The notes under the pieces: generated by a model
Seen by the model: the letters and a program-made list of their open reading frames with translations, nothing else
The model's database searches: none
Told to the model about the DNA's origin: nothing
Assembly: GCF_016904955.1 (NCBI RefSeq)
Contig: NZ_JADIKE010000031.1
Span: forward strand, 1 to 64,000
Length of the DNA stretch: 64,000 bases
Reading direction: 5' to 3'
DNA from: Dyella flava
Lineage (GTDB): Bacteria > Pseudomonadota > Gammaproteobacteria > Xanthomonadales > Rhodanobacteraceae
Translations under genes and position numbers: made by a program
Part shown: positions 35,827-44,990 of the stretch, one piece after another
Position numbering within the stretch: position 1 is the stretch's first letter
Layout of the letters: each line of letters opens with the position of its first letter

Positions 35827-36561
35827 TCAAGCGGCGGCGAAGGTTTTGGCACCGCCTTCGTCATTGAGATCCGCCAGCCGATAACCCGCCGAATGAATGG
35901 TATGCAACAGCGGACGGTTGAACGGTTTGTCGATCACCCTGCGCAGATTGTAGAGATGCGAGCGCAAGGTGTCGGAATCGGGCAAGGTATCGCCCCAGAT
36001 TTCCCGCTCGATGTCGCGGCGGTTGACCACACGCGGCGATTCGCGCATGAGAATGCCCAGGATGCGCAGGCCGATCGGCGATACGGTGAGTTCCTTGCCA
36101 CCGCGCATCAGGCGCAAGGTGGAGGTATCGAAGGCCAGATCGCCCACTACCAGCATCTCGCTGGAAACCTGGCGCCGGTCGCGGCGAATCAAGGCGCGCA
36201 GCCGCGCTTCCAGCTCGCGTACTTCGAACGGCTTGACCAGGTAGTCATCGGCGCCGGCCTGCAAGCCCATCAGCTTGTCCTCAAGCTGGTCGCGGCCGGT
36301 GAGCATCAAGATGGGGGTGGAATTCTTGGCGTCGCCGCGCAGCTTGCGGCAGACGTCCAGCCCGTCAATGCCCGGTATGCGCAGGTCGAGGATGATCGCG
36401 TCGTAACTGTTGGTTACCGCAAGGTGAAGGCCGCTGATGCCGTCGGCGGCAAAGTCGACTGAATAACCACAGCAATCCAGATAGTCACCCACGGATTCGG
36501 CGACTTCACGGCTATCCTCGATAAGCAGCAATATTCCCGTATGTTCTTCTGAACGAAACAT
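35827..36561 (-). CDS. OmpR/PhoB-family response regulator
   Basis: A 244-residue two-domain regulator. The receiver begins GILLLIEDSREVAES, with acidic pair ED, phospho-acceptor Asp in IILDLRIPGIDGLD, Thr in LMLTGRDQ and the Lys in YLVKPFEVREL. The winged-helix DNA-binding domain runs from about 135 to 230 (LTVSPIGLRILGILMRESP, HTIHSAGYRLAD). The hybrid kinase on the same strand lies 326 bases upstream and could be its partner, but hybrid kinases carry their own receiver, so pairing is uncertain. Confidence 0.92.
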   Translation of the reverse strand: MFRSEEHTGILLLIEDSREVAESVGDYLDCCGYSVDFAADGISGLHLAVTNSYDAIILDLRIPGIDGLDVCRKLRGDAKNSTPILMLTGRDQLEDKLMGLQAGADDYLVKPFEVRELEARLRALIRRDRRQVSSEMLVVGDLAFDTSTLRLMRGGKELTVSPIGLRILGILMRESPRVVNRRDIEREIWGDTLPDSDTLRSHLYNLRRVIDKPFNRPLLHTIHSAGYRLADLNDEGGAKTFAAA

Positions 36562-36887
36562 AACGCCCTCGCAGATTTTATGTCACCGGAAGGTCAAGCC
36601 TAGCCCCGCAACCGCATGTCTTGTGTGATGAGCACGCATAGGTAACGTGTAATAAATACAAAAAAATGGTTAGGAGCGGTTTCCCGCCCCTGGGGAATAA
36701 AGGCCGATTCTTCAGCGATTTTTATGGCACTGCTGATCAGTCTTCACGCTTGTTCGTGGGTTTCGTCGCCACCTTGCTTACCTGTCGCGACATATTGTTC
36801 CTGGCGCACATGCTCGCCACCGCCGGCCTTTTCACGCGCGCCGGCCAGCTTGTACTGCCTGGATTCGTCCACCGATGTATCGAGCAT
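36562..36887. other. Intergenic, no supported gene
   Basis: Between the hybrid kinase and the OmpR-type regulator. An 85-residue plus-strand frame (36666-36923) has no ribosome site or recognisable domain and runs into the kinase gene. The region likely contains the regulator's promoter; no clear element is visible. Confidence 0.5.
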
Positions 36888-39365
36888 TCAACTTTGCACG
36901 ACTTCTCCGTCGGATTGCGATGACGATGTTTGCTCACGCCGCCATTCAAGCAGCCGGCTGACTTGCTCGCGCAGCTTGTCGACGGTGAACGGCTTGGAAA
37001 GCAAGGCGGTGCCGGGGGCGAGATCCAGGGGATTGCTGGCGGCGCTCGCGTCGTACCCGGTGATCAGCAGCACCGGCAAGCCGGGACGGCGCTCGCGCGC
37101 CGCTTCCGCCACGCTGCGGCCATTTACGCCGGGCAGTCCGATGTCGGTGACGATCAGGTCGATGGGATAGTCCGATACCGCGATCGACACGCCTTCCAGA
37201 CCATCCACCGCCTGGGTAATGTCGTAGCCGAGATTGGAAAGCACCTCGGTGATGACGCCGCGAATCACCGCCTCATCTTCCACCACCAGGATATGCTCGC
37301 CTTGCACGAAGTGCGGCTTGTTGACACGCTCCGGCACCGGAGCATGCTGCACCTTGCTGATATAGCGCGGCAGATACAGCTTGACGCTGGTGCCCTCGTC
37401 CGGTTCGCTGTCAATGGTGCAGTAGCCGCGCGACTGACGTGCGAAACCGTACACCATGGACAGACCCAGCCCGGTTCCCTCTCCGGCCGCCTTGGTGGTG
37501 TAGAACGGATCGAAGGCGCGCTGCCTGGTCTCATCGCTCATGCCGACGCCGGTATCGGTGATGGTTATCCGCACGTACGGTTGCTCGGGGGCTTCCGTAT
37601 CGATCTTCTCAGGGTCGTGGCCCAGTGCATTTTCAGCATCGATGCGCAGACGGCCACCGTTGGGCATCGCGTCGCGCGCGTTGATGGCAAGATTGAGGAT
37701 CGCGTTTTCGAGTTGATTGGTATCGCAGTGCACCCCCCACAAATCGCTCGACAGACCAAGCTCCAGCGATATCTGCTCACCCATGGTCTGCCGTAGCAGC
37801 TCCGTCATGCTGCTGAGCAGCGCGACGACATCGATCGGTTGTGGATCCAGCGACTGGCGGCGCGCAAAAGCCAGCAACCGGTGGGTGAGCGATGCGGCCC
37901 GCTTGACGCTTTCCAGGGCATTGCGCAAATGTTTTTCGGCACGCTCCGGCTGCCCGTGCGCGCCCAGCATCCCCATCACTTCCAGCGAACCACTGATGCC
38001 TTGCAGGATGTTGTTGAAGTCGTGCGCAATACCGCCGGTCAGCTGGCCCATGGCTTCCATTTTCTGGGCCTGTCGCAATTGATTTTCCATCTGGATCTTG
38101 TCGGTCAGATCACGGATGAAAATATTCATCAGCCGGCCGGAGGCGAGCGCAAGCGTACTGATGCTCAACTCCACCGGAAAACGGCGCTTGACGCGATCGA
38201 TCACCATCACCTGATGGGTCGGATGCCGCACCTCGCCGCGCAAGGCGGCGGCAAACCATTCGACGGTGGATCGATCGCCGGGCGGAAAGCATAGCTGCGG
38301 AAGATTCTTTCCAAGCGTCGACTCCCGTGACCAACCGAACAGTGCATGGGCTTGCGGATTCCATTCGGTGATACCGCCGGTTTCATCCACCTGCACGAAT
38401 GCATCCAGCGCCGTGTCGATGATGCCGCGAGCCCGGCGCTCGCTCTCCATCAGCGCCACATCCGTGTCGCGCCGCGTGGTGGCGTCGCGCGTGACCTTGG
38501 CGAAGCCCACCAGCACATCCTTATCCCACACCGGGTCGATCACCACGTTGGCCCAGAAGCGTGAGCCATCCTTGCGTACACGCCAGCCTTCCGCTTCGTA
38601 GCGCCCATCATGCAAGGCCTTGGCCAACGCAAATTGTGGTACGCCGGCGGCCCGATCCTCGGGCGTGTAGAAGCGCGAAAAATGCTGGTTGAGAATTTCT
38701 TCTTCGCAATAACCCTTGATCCTCTCCGCGCCGCTGTTCCAACTGATGATGTGGCCATCTGGATCCAGCATGAAAATGGCGTAGTCCGTGACGCTACGCA
38801 CCAATAGCTGAAAGTCGCGCTCGGAGCGGTGAAGACTTTCCTTCATCGTGTTTTCCTGCAGCAGTTGCTCGGGCGTGGCTGGTTGGCGCACCGACATCGA
38901 CTGCAAGAGCGCCGCCTCCGCATGCTCCTGTTCGGCCAGCTCGATGAGAACATTGATACCGCCGACAAGTTCGCCCTGCTCGTCGAACAACGGTGTCGGA
39001 TACGGCATAAATCGAACGCGTGATCCATCCGGCCGCACTGCTATCGCTTCCATGCCGCGCACCGGCCGGCGTTCGTGCAAGGCCATCGCCATCGGGCATT
39101 GATCGTGCGGAAGTGGCGTTCCATCGGGCGATAACATGCGCCACGTTACGCACCATAACTCGCCCAATGCGGGTTCGCGTCCGGCGAACGCCTGCGCGGA
39201 GGGATTGAAAAAAATGATGCGTCCCTGCGCATCAGTGACATAGACGGGTACCGGCAAAACCTCCAGCAATGCTTGCGCGGGAATCGTCTGAAACACGCGG
39301 TCAGCAGATGCGATGGGCGGCGTTTTTCGTATCACGCTGGTGCCTCCCGCAGGAGTTTTGGACAT
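36888..39365 (-). CDS. Hybrid histidine kinase with three PAS domains and a receiver
   Basis: An 825-residue soluble sensor kinase. Three PAS domains come first (LPVPVYVTDAQGRIIFFNPS; DYAIFMLDPDGHIISWNSGAERIKGY; DAFVQVDETGGITEWNPQA), the second followed by a PAC segment. Then HisKA with GGIAHDFNNILQ, an HATPase with NLAINARDAMPNGG and GVGMSDETR / GEGTGLGLSMVYG, and a C-terminal receiver (LVVEDEAVIRG, IVTDIGLPGVNG, SKPFTVDKL). No membrane segment, so the signal is cytoplasmic. The ATG at 39365 was chosen because GTGAG precedes it; a longer frame reaches 39557 without support. It shares the H-box form with the 42-44 kb kinase. Confidence 0.9.
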   Translation of the reverse strand: MSKTPAGGTSVIRKTPPIASADRVFQTIPAQALLEVLPVPVYVTDAQGRIIFFNPSAQAFAGREPALGELWCVTWRMLSPDGTPLPHDQCPMAMALHERRPVRGMEAIAVRPDGSRVRFMPYPTPLFDEQGELVGGINVLIELAEQEHAEAALLQSMSVRQPATPEQLLQENTMKESLHRSERDFQLLVRSVTDYAIFMLDPDGHIISWNSGAERIKGYCEEEILNQHFSRFYTPEDRAAGVPQFALAKALHDGRYEAEGWRVRKDGSRFWANVVIDPVWDKDVLVGFAKVTRDATTRRDTDVALMESERRARGIIDTALDAFVQVDETGGITEWNPQAHALFGWSRESTLGKNLPQLCFPPGDRSTVEWFAAALRGEVRHPTHQVMVIDRVKRRFPVELSISTLALASGRLMNIFIRDLTDKIQMENQLRQAQKMEAMGQLTGGIAHDFNNILQGISGSLEVMGMLGAHGQPERAEKHLRNALESVKRAASLTHRLLAFARRQSLDPQPIDVVALLSSMTELLRQTMGEQISLELGLSSDLWGVHCDTNQLENAILNLAINARDAMPNGGRLRIDAENALGHDPEKIDTEAPEQPYVRITITDTGVGMSDETRQRAFDPFYTTKAAGEGTGLGLSMVYGFARQSRGYCTIDSEPDEGTSVKLYLPRYISKVQHAPVPERVNKPHFVQGEHILVVEDEAVIRGVITEVLSNLGYDITQAVDGLEGVSIAVSDYPIDLIVTDIGLPGVNGRSVAEAARERRPGLPVLLITGYDASAASNPLDLAPGTALLSKPFTVDKLREQVSRLLEWRREQTSSSQSDGEVVQS

Positions 39366-39935
39366 CGTTTTCTCACGAGAAACGATGCCCAGTTCACTGG
39401 TGAAATGCCTGTGAATCTGATGCCTAAAAAGAATCGCCGGCCGGGACCCATCGACAGTTTCGCGACGTGGTTCCAAGTATGCGCCTTCTTCTGACGATGT
39501 GTTCACGCGCTGCTCCAACGCTGCACAGCCGGGACACCAAACCGGCGACCGGCCCACTGTTTATAGGTTGATTTACCGATGCCTCGCGTCGCAGCGATCA
39601 GTCAAGACCGGACACCTGCTGGGAAATAGGCGCCTTGAGCGAATGCGACCTGGAGCGTTCCAAATCAGCCAGCGCAACGACGCCGCATAGCCTGCTTTTG
39701 CCATCCAGGACACCGCTTCGACCGTGGAAGCCCCTCGCCTGGCAGGCCATTGGCGCATGAATTCCGCACAGAAGATACGCTAGACCTGCCGCTGTGAAAA
39801 CATCGGATAACTATTGTCAACAGCGGCATTCACGTTATCCATGGTTGCCGTGTTCGATACCTACATTTGGTTCACCGCACGGCAACAGCACGCTTGATAA
39901 CGTGCTTCATCCGATTGATATCGAGCAGCAGTGCG
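39366..39935. other. Intergenic, no supported gene
   Basis: About 570 bases between divergent kinase and BON genes. Short frames on both strands lack ribosome sites and recognisable sequence. The kinase promoter and the BON gene promoter must lie here; I cannot point to either. Confidence 0.5.
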
Positions 39936-40511
39936 GTGAAAAAGAAAGCCCATGCAAAAACCCACGCGGCACAGGGTCAGGCCAAGCGCCGGGCGGCAGC
40001 GGCACACGCATCCTTCGGCGCCTACATGAAAAAAACCTCCGAACGGCTCGGCCTGCGCGATCCGGAAGAGCCATCGCAAGGTCCGCTGCGCCTCGATGCC
40101 CCCAACTACAGCATCGAACGCCTGACGCCTGCGGAGGGCGCCTATAACGAGTACACCAACGATGAAGCGTCCTACCTGGAAGAGGAGGACGCACCGCACG
40201 ACCTGCTCGAAAGCCTGTCGGCAGACGATCCATCAGACCCGCTACAGGAAGTGGACGAAAGCAGCGCGCGCAATGACCTGGCCATTCTCGATGACATCAA
40301 CGTCATCATCACCGGACTGAGGGATGCCGACGCCACTTCGATCGACATCACGGTGCAGAACGGCGTAGTGATACTCGATGGCGCCGTCAACGAAGCCGAG
40401 CTGCGCAGTGGAATCGAACAAGCGATAGAACTGATCCCTGACGTGAACGAAATTCGCAACCGGCTTACCGTTCGCGGTGAGCACGAATATCCCCGCTGGG
40501 GTGACGAATAA
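39936..40511 (+). CDS. BON-domain protein
   Basis: A protein of up to 191 residues with a basic start (KKKAHAKTHAAQGQAKRR), an acidic middle (YLEEEDAPHDLLESL) and a C-terminal BON domain (about residues 120-180) recognisable by SIDITVQNGVVILDGAVNEAE then IELIPDVNEIRNRL. BON domains bind membranes or peptidoglycan-linked partners and occur in osmotic-stress proteins such as OsmY; this one has no clear signal peptide, so its location is unclear. The start is uncertain: GTG at 39936 gives the conserved basic leader, and an ATG at 40026 is the other choice. Confidence 0.75.
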   Translation: MKKKAHAKTHAAQGQAKRRAAAAHASFGAYMKKTSERLGLRDPEEPSQGPLRLDAPNYSIERLTPAEGAYNEYTNDEASYLEEEDAPHDLLESLSADDPSDPLQEVDESSARNDLAILDDINVIITGLRDADATSIDITVQNGVVILDGAVNEAELRSGIEQAIELIPDVNEIRNRLTVRGEHEYPRWGDE

Positions 40512-40679
40512 ACGTTCGGTGAACCCTATGGATTGGGCTCCAACCGCCCAATCAAAAACACTTTTCATTGATGATGCCTTCGCAGATCCGTGATCTGGCC
40601 ACTCGTAGTGTCGGAGCCGGCTAAGGGAAGGGCCATGCCTCTTTAAGCGATTGCATTTTGATACGGTCTGTTTGAATTC
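40512..40679 (+). ncRNA. Possible small RNA or long 3' UTR before a strong terminator
   Basis: The 168 bases between the BON stop and the terminator at 40680 contain no credible frame, and include a GATTGGG...CCCAATC hairpin near 40535-40552. Either this is the 3' untranslated end of the BON message or a separately transcribed small RNA. I cannot match it to a known family, so this is a weak call. Confidence 0.2.
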
Positions 40680-40707
40680 GAGGGAGCCGGGTCTCCCTCT
40701 TTTTTTG
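40680..40707 (+). terminator. Rho-independent terminator
   Basis: Stem GAGGGAG / CTCCCTC with loop CCGGGT is followed by eight T. It terminates plus-strand transcription from the BON gene and its downstream stretch. Confidence 0.9.
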
Positions 40708-40724
40708 CGTAGCGTTTGCACAAG

Positions 40725-40797
40725 TGAAAGATCCGCAGCGTTGCCGCTTTTCCTCCTCTCCCCTCCGGGGCACGCAGGGAGAGGGAGTCGTCATGAG
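40725..40797 (-). repeat. Part copy of the left-end repeat, reverse orientation
   Basis: Read on the minus strand it gives CCCCGGAGGGGAGAGGAGG, AAAAGCGG and GCTGCGGATCTTTCACT, which matches the middle of the 1-615 repeat unit. Its missing first half is found at 41.80-41.95 kb, on the other side of the cupin segment. Confidence 0.75.
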
Positions 40798-40810
40798 CAC
40801 CCACGTCTGC

Positions 40811-41314
40811 TCAGGTATGCCAAAGATGCTTCAGCAAACCGTTGGCGCCCTCGACAGGATCCATATCCGGCAGCGGTAGATTGGCGATGCGTTCACGCAT
40901 GGCATCAACCGGCGGGCCCTTGCACAGATCCCAATCCTGTCCGCCTGGATAAGCACCGACCACCAGGAAGTTCTCGTCAGCGAACACGCGCCGATGCCCC
41001 ACGCCTGCCGGGATCAGCAGCACCTGGCCGGCACGCACCGGCACTTCCGGACCATCAGGCCCACCCAATACCAGCCGCGCATAACCGTCAACAATGCCCA
41101 GCACTTCGTGGGAGGTGGTGTGGTAGTGGTGATAGGCGTAGACGCCGGCACGCCAACGCGGCAACCAGCCGTTCTGCCGGAACAGCGTTTCCATTTCCTG
41201 CGGCGCGATGTCCTTGCGCCGCTCAAACACATTGAGATAAAGAATCACCGGTAAACGCGAGTTGTTCGGCACCCAGCCGTTTTCAGCAAGCAGAAAGGTG
41301 CGCACCTGCTGCAC
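40811..41314 (-). CDS. Cupin-domain protein
   Basis: A 167-residue single-domain cupin. The first cupin motif is Y-H-H-Y-H-T-T-S-H-E-V-L-G with GYARLVLGG, the second GQVLLIPAGVGHRRV, so the metal-binding His/Glu set is largely present. Related proteins are annotated only as cupin or DUF proteins, and the substrate is unknown. The GTG at 41314 lies four bases after the stop of the small upstream frame, which supports both that start and cotranscription. The frame is open to 41431, but that extension overlaps the upstream gene. Confidence 0.8.
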   Translation of the reverse strand: MQQVRTFLLAENGWVPNNSRLPVILYLNVFERRKDIAPQEMETLFRQNGWLPRWRAGVYAYHHYHTTSHEVLGIVDGYARLVLGGPDGPEVPVRAGQVLLIPAGVGHRRVFADENFLVVGAYPGGQDWDLCKGPPVDAMRERIANLPLPDMDPVEGANGLLKHLWHT

Positions 41315-41318
41315 GGGA

Positions 41319-41564
41319 TTAACCGTTCGAAGGCAGCGGCTTGCGCTCAGGTACGTTCTGCGGCTCGTGGGGCGTATCGGCGTCAGGCGTTTGGGTATCG
41401 CGCTTACTGGTTTGCGGATGCGGCTCCGCATAACCGGATTTGCGCGGCAGCTTCTCGGTTTTACGGTTCTTCATAACACGCTTCTTCACTACGTGACGGC
41501 TCAGCTTGAGCGCGCCGACGCACAAAATGTGTGAAAGAAACGCCAACCGAAAACGCCTCATTTC
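41319..41564 (-). CDS. Small basic hypothetical protein upstream of the cupin gene
   Basis: An 81-residue frame from MRRFRLAFLSHILCVG to RKPLPSNG. The first third has one hydrophobic stretch; the rest is polar and basic, rich in Pro, Lys and Arg (KNRKTEKLPRKSGY). No domain is recognised. Its stop is four bases before the cupin GTG, the spacing seen in real operons. An internal start at MKNRKTEK would make a soluble 51-residue peptide. Without homologues it remains tentative. Confidence 0.4.
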   Translation of the reverse strand, partial: EMRRFRLAFLSHILCVGALKLSRHVVKKRVMKNRKTEKLPRKSGYAEPHPQTSKRDTQTPDADTPHEPQNVPERKPLPSNG

Positions 41565-41799
41565 ATCACTGTTAGAAGTCTTTTTGATCACGCTTGCTGA
41601 TGCAAACTGCCACCCTGCCCTCGCGGCCAGCGTCACCAGAACCCCCTATGGCTGTATCTGCTGAACGGTCAGACATTGCAGCCGCCTCCGCAAGGCTCGC
41701 TGGACCGCGAGGACAGCCACCACAGCGATCGCTTGCAACACGTCGACGCAGACGTGTGCGGCGATTGCGTACGCTTGCGAGTCGCTGTCGGCTCTGAGG

Positions 41800-41945
41800 A
41801 CCGAGGTGAGGGGCCAACCTCGCGGTGAACTTTCAAAGAAACATCGACGAGGTTCTGAATTTCCCGGCAAGTGCGGCCCCTCACCCCAGCCCCCGGATCA
41901 AGTCCGGGGCAGGCTCTCTCCCCAGAGGGGAGAGGGAGCTGTTAC
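41800..41945 (-). repeat. Part copy of the left-end repeat, reverse orientation
   Basis: On the minus strand it reads GCCGTAACAGCTCCCTCTCC, CCTGCCCCGGACTTGATCCG, GGGGTGAGGGGC and GAGGTTGGCCCCTCACCTCG, in the same order as the unit at 1-249. It ends where the 40.75 kb part begins in the unit, about 1 kb apart. Confidence 0.8.
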
Positions 41946-41964
41946 GGCGAGACTGAAACACCAC

Positions 41965-42348
41965 CTAGCCCTGATCCTGATGACAGTGCTGCTCGTAATG
42001 ATAAGTAGGATGCGCGGCCTGATAATTCTCCTGCACCGGTTTACCAGGATAACCACTGGCCACCACCCCACCCGCCGTTGCCAACTCGCTACCCTGCCCG
42101 GTACCGACGGCGGTGTGCCCCAACGAACCGCCACCCGCCGTACCCACAGTGGGCCCGGCAATCGGCTGGCTATCTTTCGGTGGCCCCGGCACCCTGACCG
42201 TCTCACACACCACACCCAGCGGATGCATAACACCGGTCTGCGCATGCAATCCGCCAGCACTGCCACATGCGATCAGGCAAGCCAGCGCACGGCCGATGCC
42301 CAACGCCACGCCCGCCGCCAAAGCCACGTTGTCATGGAAACGACGCAT
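41965..42348 (-). CDS. Degenerate glycine-zipper exported protein
   Basis: A 127-residue protein with an N-terminal hydrophobic signal (LACLIACGSAGGLHAQ). The rest follows the layout of 17-kDa surface-antigen/glycine-zipper proteins: CETVRV, PKDSQPIAG, then a Gly-rich pair of segments (VGTAGGGSLGH, ATAGGVVASGYPG, PVQENYQ) where normal members have AGALGGGLLGNQVG- and AGAVAGGYAGNKIQ-like helices. Here prolines, Thr and Ser interrupt the zipper, so membrane insertion may be lost. The His-rich C-terminus (HYEQHCHQDQG) is unusual. The reading frame is intact, so this is not yet called a pseudogene. Confidence 0.55.
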   Translation of the reverse strand: MRRFHDNVALAAGVALGIGRALACLIACGSAGGLHAQTGVMHPLGVVCETVRVPGPPKDSQPIAGPTVGTAGGGSLGHTAVGTGQGSELATAGGVVASGYPGKPVQENYQAAHPTYHYEQHCHQDQG

Positions 42349-42463
42349 CGCCTCACCTCTGCGTTTCGGCTGTCGACACCGGTAAACGTGTCATAGCCAC
42401 AGTAGCCAACATGTCGACGCCGGATGACGGCGCCGCATAGAAACCCGAACGCCTGCGCAACGT

Positions 42464-44395
42464 TCAGGCGGATGAGTCGGTGGAAGGCTGGAACGAAGAT
42501 GTGTCAGCGGAAGGCGACAAAGGAGGGGCGTTCTCGAAAATGGCCGCGCGCAGCTCCCGCGACAACTCATCCAGGGTAAACGGCTTGCTGATCAGGCGGA
42601 CTCCGTGATCGAGCACACCGTTGTGAATGACCGCATTGCGCGTGTAGCCGGTCATGCACAACACCGGCATATCCGGACGGCTGTCCTTGACGGCGTCCAG
42701 TAATTCCTTGCCGCTGCAACCGGGCATCACCACGTCGGTAAGCAGGACGTTGATCTGCGGATCCTTGTCGATCATGTCCAGTGCGGTGCTGGCACCGTCG
42801 GCTTCCACCGTCTCGTAACCGAGCTCCTGCAACGCGGACAGTACGAAAGCGCGCACATCGGCATCGTCTTCGACCACCAGCACCTTGCGCCGCTGCGCAA
42901 GCGGCAGTTCCAGCGGTACTTCATCGAGGGTGATCGCATCAGCCATGTTGAACACATCGCGCGGCAAGTAGATTTTGACGGTGGTACCAACACCTACTTC
43001 GCTATAGATCTTTACATGACCGCGCGACTGTCTTGCAAAACCGTGCACCTGACTCAGCCCCAGTCCCGTGCCTCGGCCGACTTCCTTGGTGGTAAAGAAA
43101 GGATCGAAGGCCCGGCTGATCACGTCGGGTGTCATGCCCTTGCCGGTATCGGTGACGGCCACCATTACGTACTGACCCGGCTCCACTTCGTCGTGTACGT
43201 CTGCATAGGACTGATCCAGCAGCGCGTTGGCGGTCTCGATGATGATGCGGCCGGTGCCGTTCATGGCATCGCGGCTGTTGACCGCGAGATTGAGGATGGC
43301 GCTTTCCAATTGCGGCCGGTCGACGTGTGCATGCCAAAGACCATCGCCCTCCACACTCTCGATCTGGATATTTTCCCCCAGCATGCGATGCAGCATTACC
43401 GACATATCCCGCACGCACTGGTTGACGTCGACCGACTTGGGCTTGAGCGGCTGCTGGCGTGAAAAGGCCAGCAGGCTGCGGGTCAATTCGGCCGCGCGCA
43501 TGGCGCCGCCGAGCGCGTTATCGGCCATCTTGCGGCAACGCACTTCGTGTTCCGGCAGACGGCGAATCAGCATCTCGAGATTACCGACGATAATCGCCAG
43601 CATATTGTTGAAATCGTGCGCCACGCCGCCGGTGAGCTGGCCGAGCGCTTCCATTTTCTGGGCTTGGCGCAACTGTGATTCGGCGGTTTCCCGCTGCAAC
43701 ATTTCCGCCTGTAGCGCCAGGTTGGTCGCTTGCATGTCATCGGCGTAGCGCTGCGCCCTGCGCACCATGACCAGCGCAACGCCGCCGGCCAGGACAATCA
43801 TCGCCAGCACCAACGACAGCATCAGGTTGCGGCGCAGTGCCGCCGCCTGGCTACGCTCCTTCAGCATCTGGTTTTCGACCCGGATGAACTCATCCACATC
43901 AGCGCGAATGTCGTCCATCAGGTTGCGTCCAAGGTTGGTACGCACCAGGATCATGGAAGCATCCGGGCGATGCGCGGTGCGATCGGCGATCGTGCTGGAC
44001 AGTTCAGCCAGCTTGGCGTCGATCAAGGGATAAAGGTCGCTCAGCTGTTTCTGGTGGGTGGGGCTATCGGCGACCAGTTCGGACAACTGTTTTTTTTGCG
44101 CGGCAATGTCGCTTCTGGCCTGGAAATAAGGTTTGAGGTACCGCGCATCACCGGTGAGCAAATAACCGCGCTGCCCGGTCTCGGCATCTTTCACGGTGCC
44201 GACAAGCTGCGTAATGGCCTGCCTGACTTGCCAGGAGTGATTGACCAGCTCGGCAGCGCGCTCGCTGGAAAGCATGCTGGCCAATACAAAGGCGCAAATG
44301 AGCCCGAGCAGGGCGATACTGCAAAGGATGTCGGCGCTGATGGTGCGCCGTAACACCTTTCTGCCTGACTGAAACCGTTGCGCGACGTCAGCCAT
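42464..44395 (-). CDS. Hybrid histidine kinase with CHASE3-type sensor and receiver
   Basis: A 643-residue inner-membrane sensor. TM1 lies near 25-42, a periplasmic all-helical CHASE3-type domain follows (VGTVKDAETGQRGYLLTGD is the typical segment), TM2 near 193-212, then a coiled-coil linker, HisKA (GGVAHDFNNMLAI), HATPase (NLAVNSRDAMNGTG; GKGMTPDVIS; GRGTGLGLSQVHG) and a receiver (LVVEDDADVRAFV, LLTDVVMPGCSG, SKPFTLDEL). It is 45 bases downstream of a single-domain regulator on the same strand, with which it likely forms a phosphorelay. The H-box resembles that of the PAS hybrid kinase at 37-39 kb, suggesting a common origin. Confidence 0.92.
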   Translation of the reverse strand: MADVAQRFQSGRKVLRRTISADILCSIALLGLICAFVLASMLSSERAAELVNHSWQVRQAITQLVGTVKDAETGQRGYLLTGDARYLKPYFQARSDIAAQKKQLSELVADSPTHQKQLSDLYPLIDAKLAELSSTIADRTAHRPDASMILVRTNLGRNLMDDIRADVDEFIRVENQMLKERSQAAALRRNLMLSLVLAMIVLAGGVALVMVRRAQRYADDMQATNLALQAEMLQRETAESQLRQAQKMEALGQLTGGVAHDFNNMLAIIVGNLEMLIRRLPEHEVRCRKMADNALGGAMRAAELTRSLLAFSRQQPLKPKSVDVNQCVRDMSVMLHRMLGENIQIESVEGDGLWHAHVDRPQLESAILNLAVNSRDAMNGTGRIIIETANALLDQSYADVHDEVEPGQYVMVAVTDTGKGMTPDVISRAFDPFFTTKEVGRGTGLGLSQVHGFARQSRGHVKIYSEVGVGTTVKIYLPRDVFNMADAITLDEVPLELPLAQRRKVLVVEDDADVRAFVLSALQELGYETVEADGASTALDMIDKDPQINVLLTDVVMPGCSGKELLDAVKDSRPDMPVLCMTGYTRNAVIHNGVLDHGVRLISKPFTLDELSRELRAAIFENAPPLSPSADTSSFQPSTDSSA

Positions 44396-44440
44396 GACTT
44401 GGGTTACATCCGATATTGGCGCAAACCGGCGTGCTGGGCG

Positions 44441-44803
44441 CTAGTGGCCATGAGCGAGCGCAGTGATTTTCTGCAGCAACGTGTCCCTACAAAATGGTTT
44501 GGCCAAATAGCCCATCCAGGCATGCTGGCTTATCTGCCCCGGAGGCACGCCTCCCGACATGACCAACAACGGGCAATCAAGCCCTTTTCGGCGCATATCC
44601 ATGCCCATTTCGATCCCATTGACGCCTTGCGGCAAATGCAGATCGGTAACGATGACGCCGATATCGTGGCGGCCCGCGGCCTTATCCCTCGCCTGCTCGG
44701 GACCATTGGCGCAAATGACGTCGTAGCCGGCATCCTCCAGCATGAAAGCGGTGACTTCGAGGACGTCGGGCTGATCTTCAACCAGTAGCACTGTCGTTGC
44801 CAT
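44441..44803 (-). CDS. Single-domain CheY-like response regulator
   Basis: A 120-residue stand-alone receiver: LLVEDQPDVLEV with acidic ED, phospho-Asp in VIVTDLHLPQG, Ser in LLVMSGG and Lys in YLAKPFCRDTL. There is no output domain, so it should act by phosphotransfer or protein binding, probably with the hybrid kinase encoded just downstream. The ATG at 44803 follows AGAGG by six bases; the frame upstream to 44926 is not supported. Confidence 0.9.
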   Translation of the reverse strand: MATTVLLVEDQPDVLEVTAFMLEDAGYDVICANGPEQARDKAAGRHDIGVIVTDLHLPQGVNGIEMGMDMRRKGLDCPLLVMSGGVPPGQISQHAWMGYLAKPFCRDTLLQKITALAHGH

Positions 44804-44990
44804 CGGAACCTCTTTGCTGAGGTTTAAGCGTCCCACAAGCGGGAAATTTAATGACGACTTCCTGCATGCAGTGTGAAGATGGCATGTATATGAAGTTTCA
44901 GCGCACGCGCAAGCTTTTTTATTCACATGCGGAGAACAACAGGCTGCTTAGTTTGTTAATTGGCCACTTAAAGCAAACGACGAGCCAACC

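Noticed and set aside
36666..36923. 85-residue plus-strand frame between the kinase and regulator genes
   Set aside because: No ribosome site, no domain, and it runs into the 3' end of the kinase gene.
40242..40721. 159-residue minus-strand frame
   Set aside because: It crosses the terminator at 40680 and is antisense to the BON domain, which has clear family sequence.
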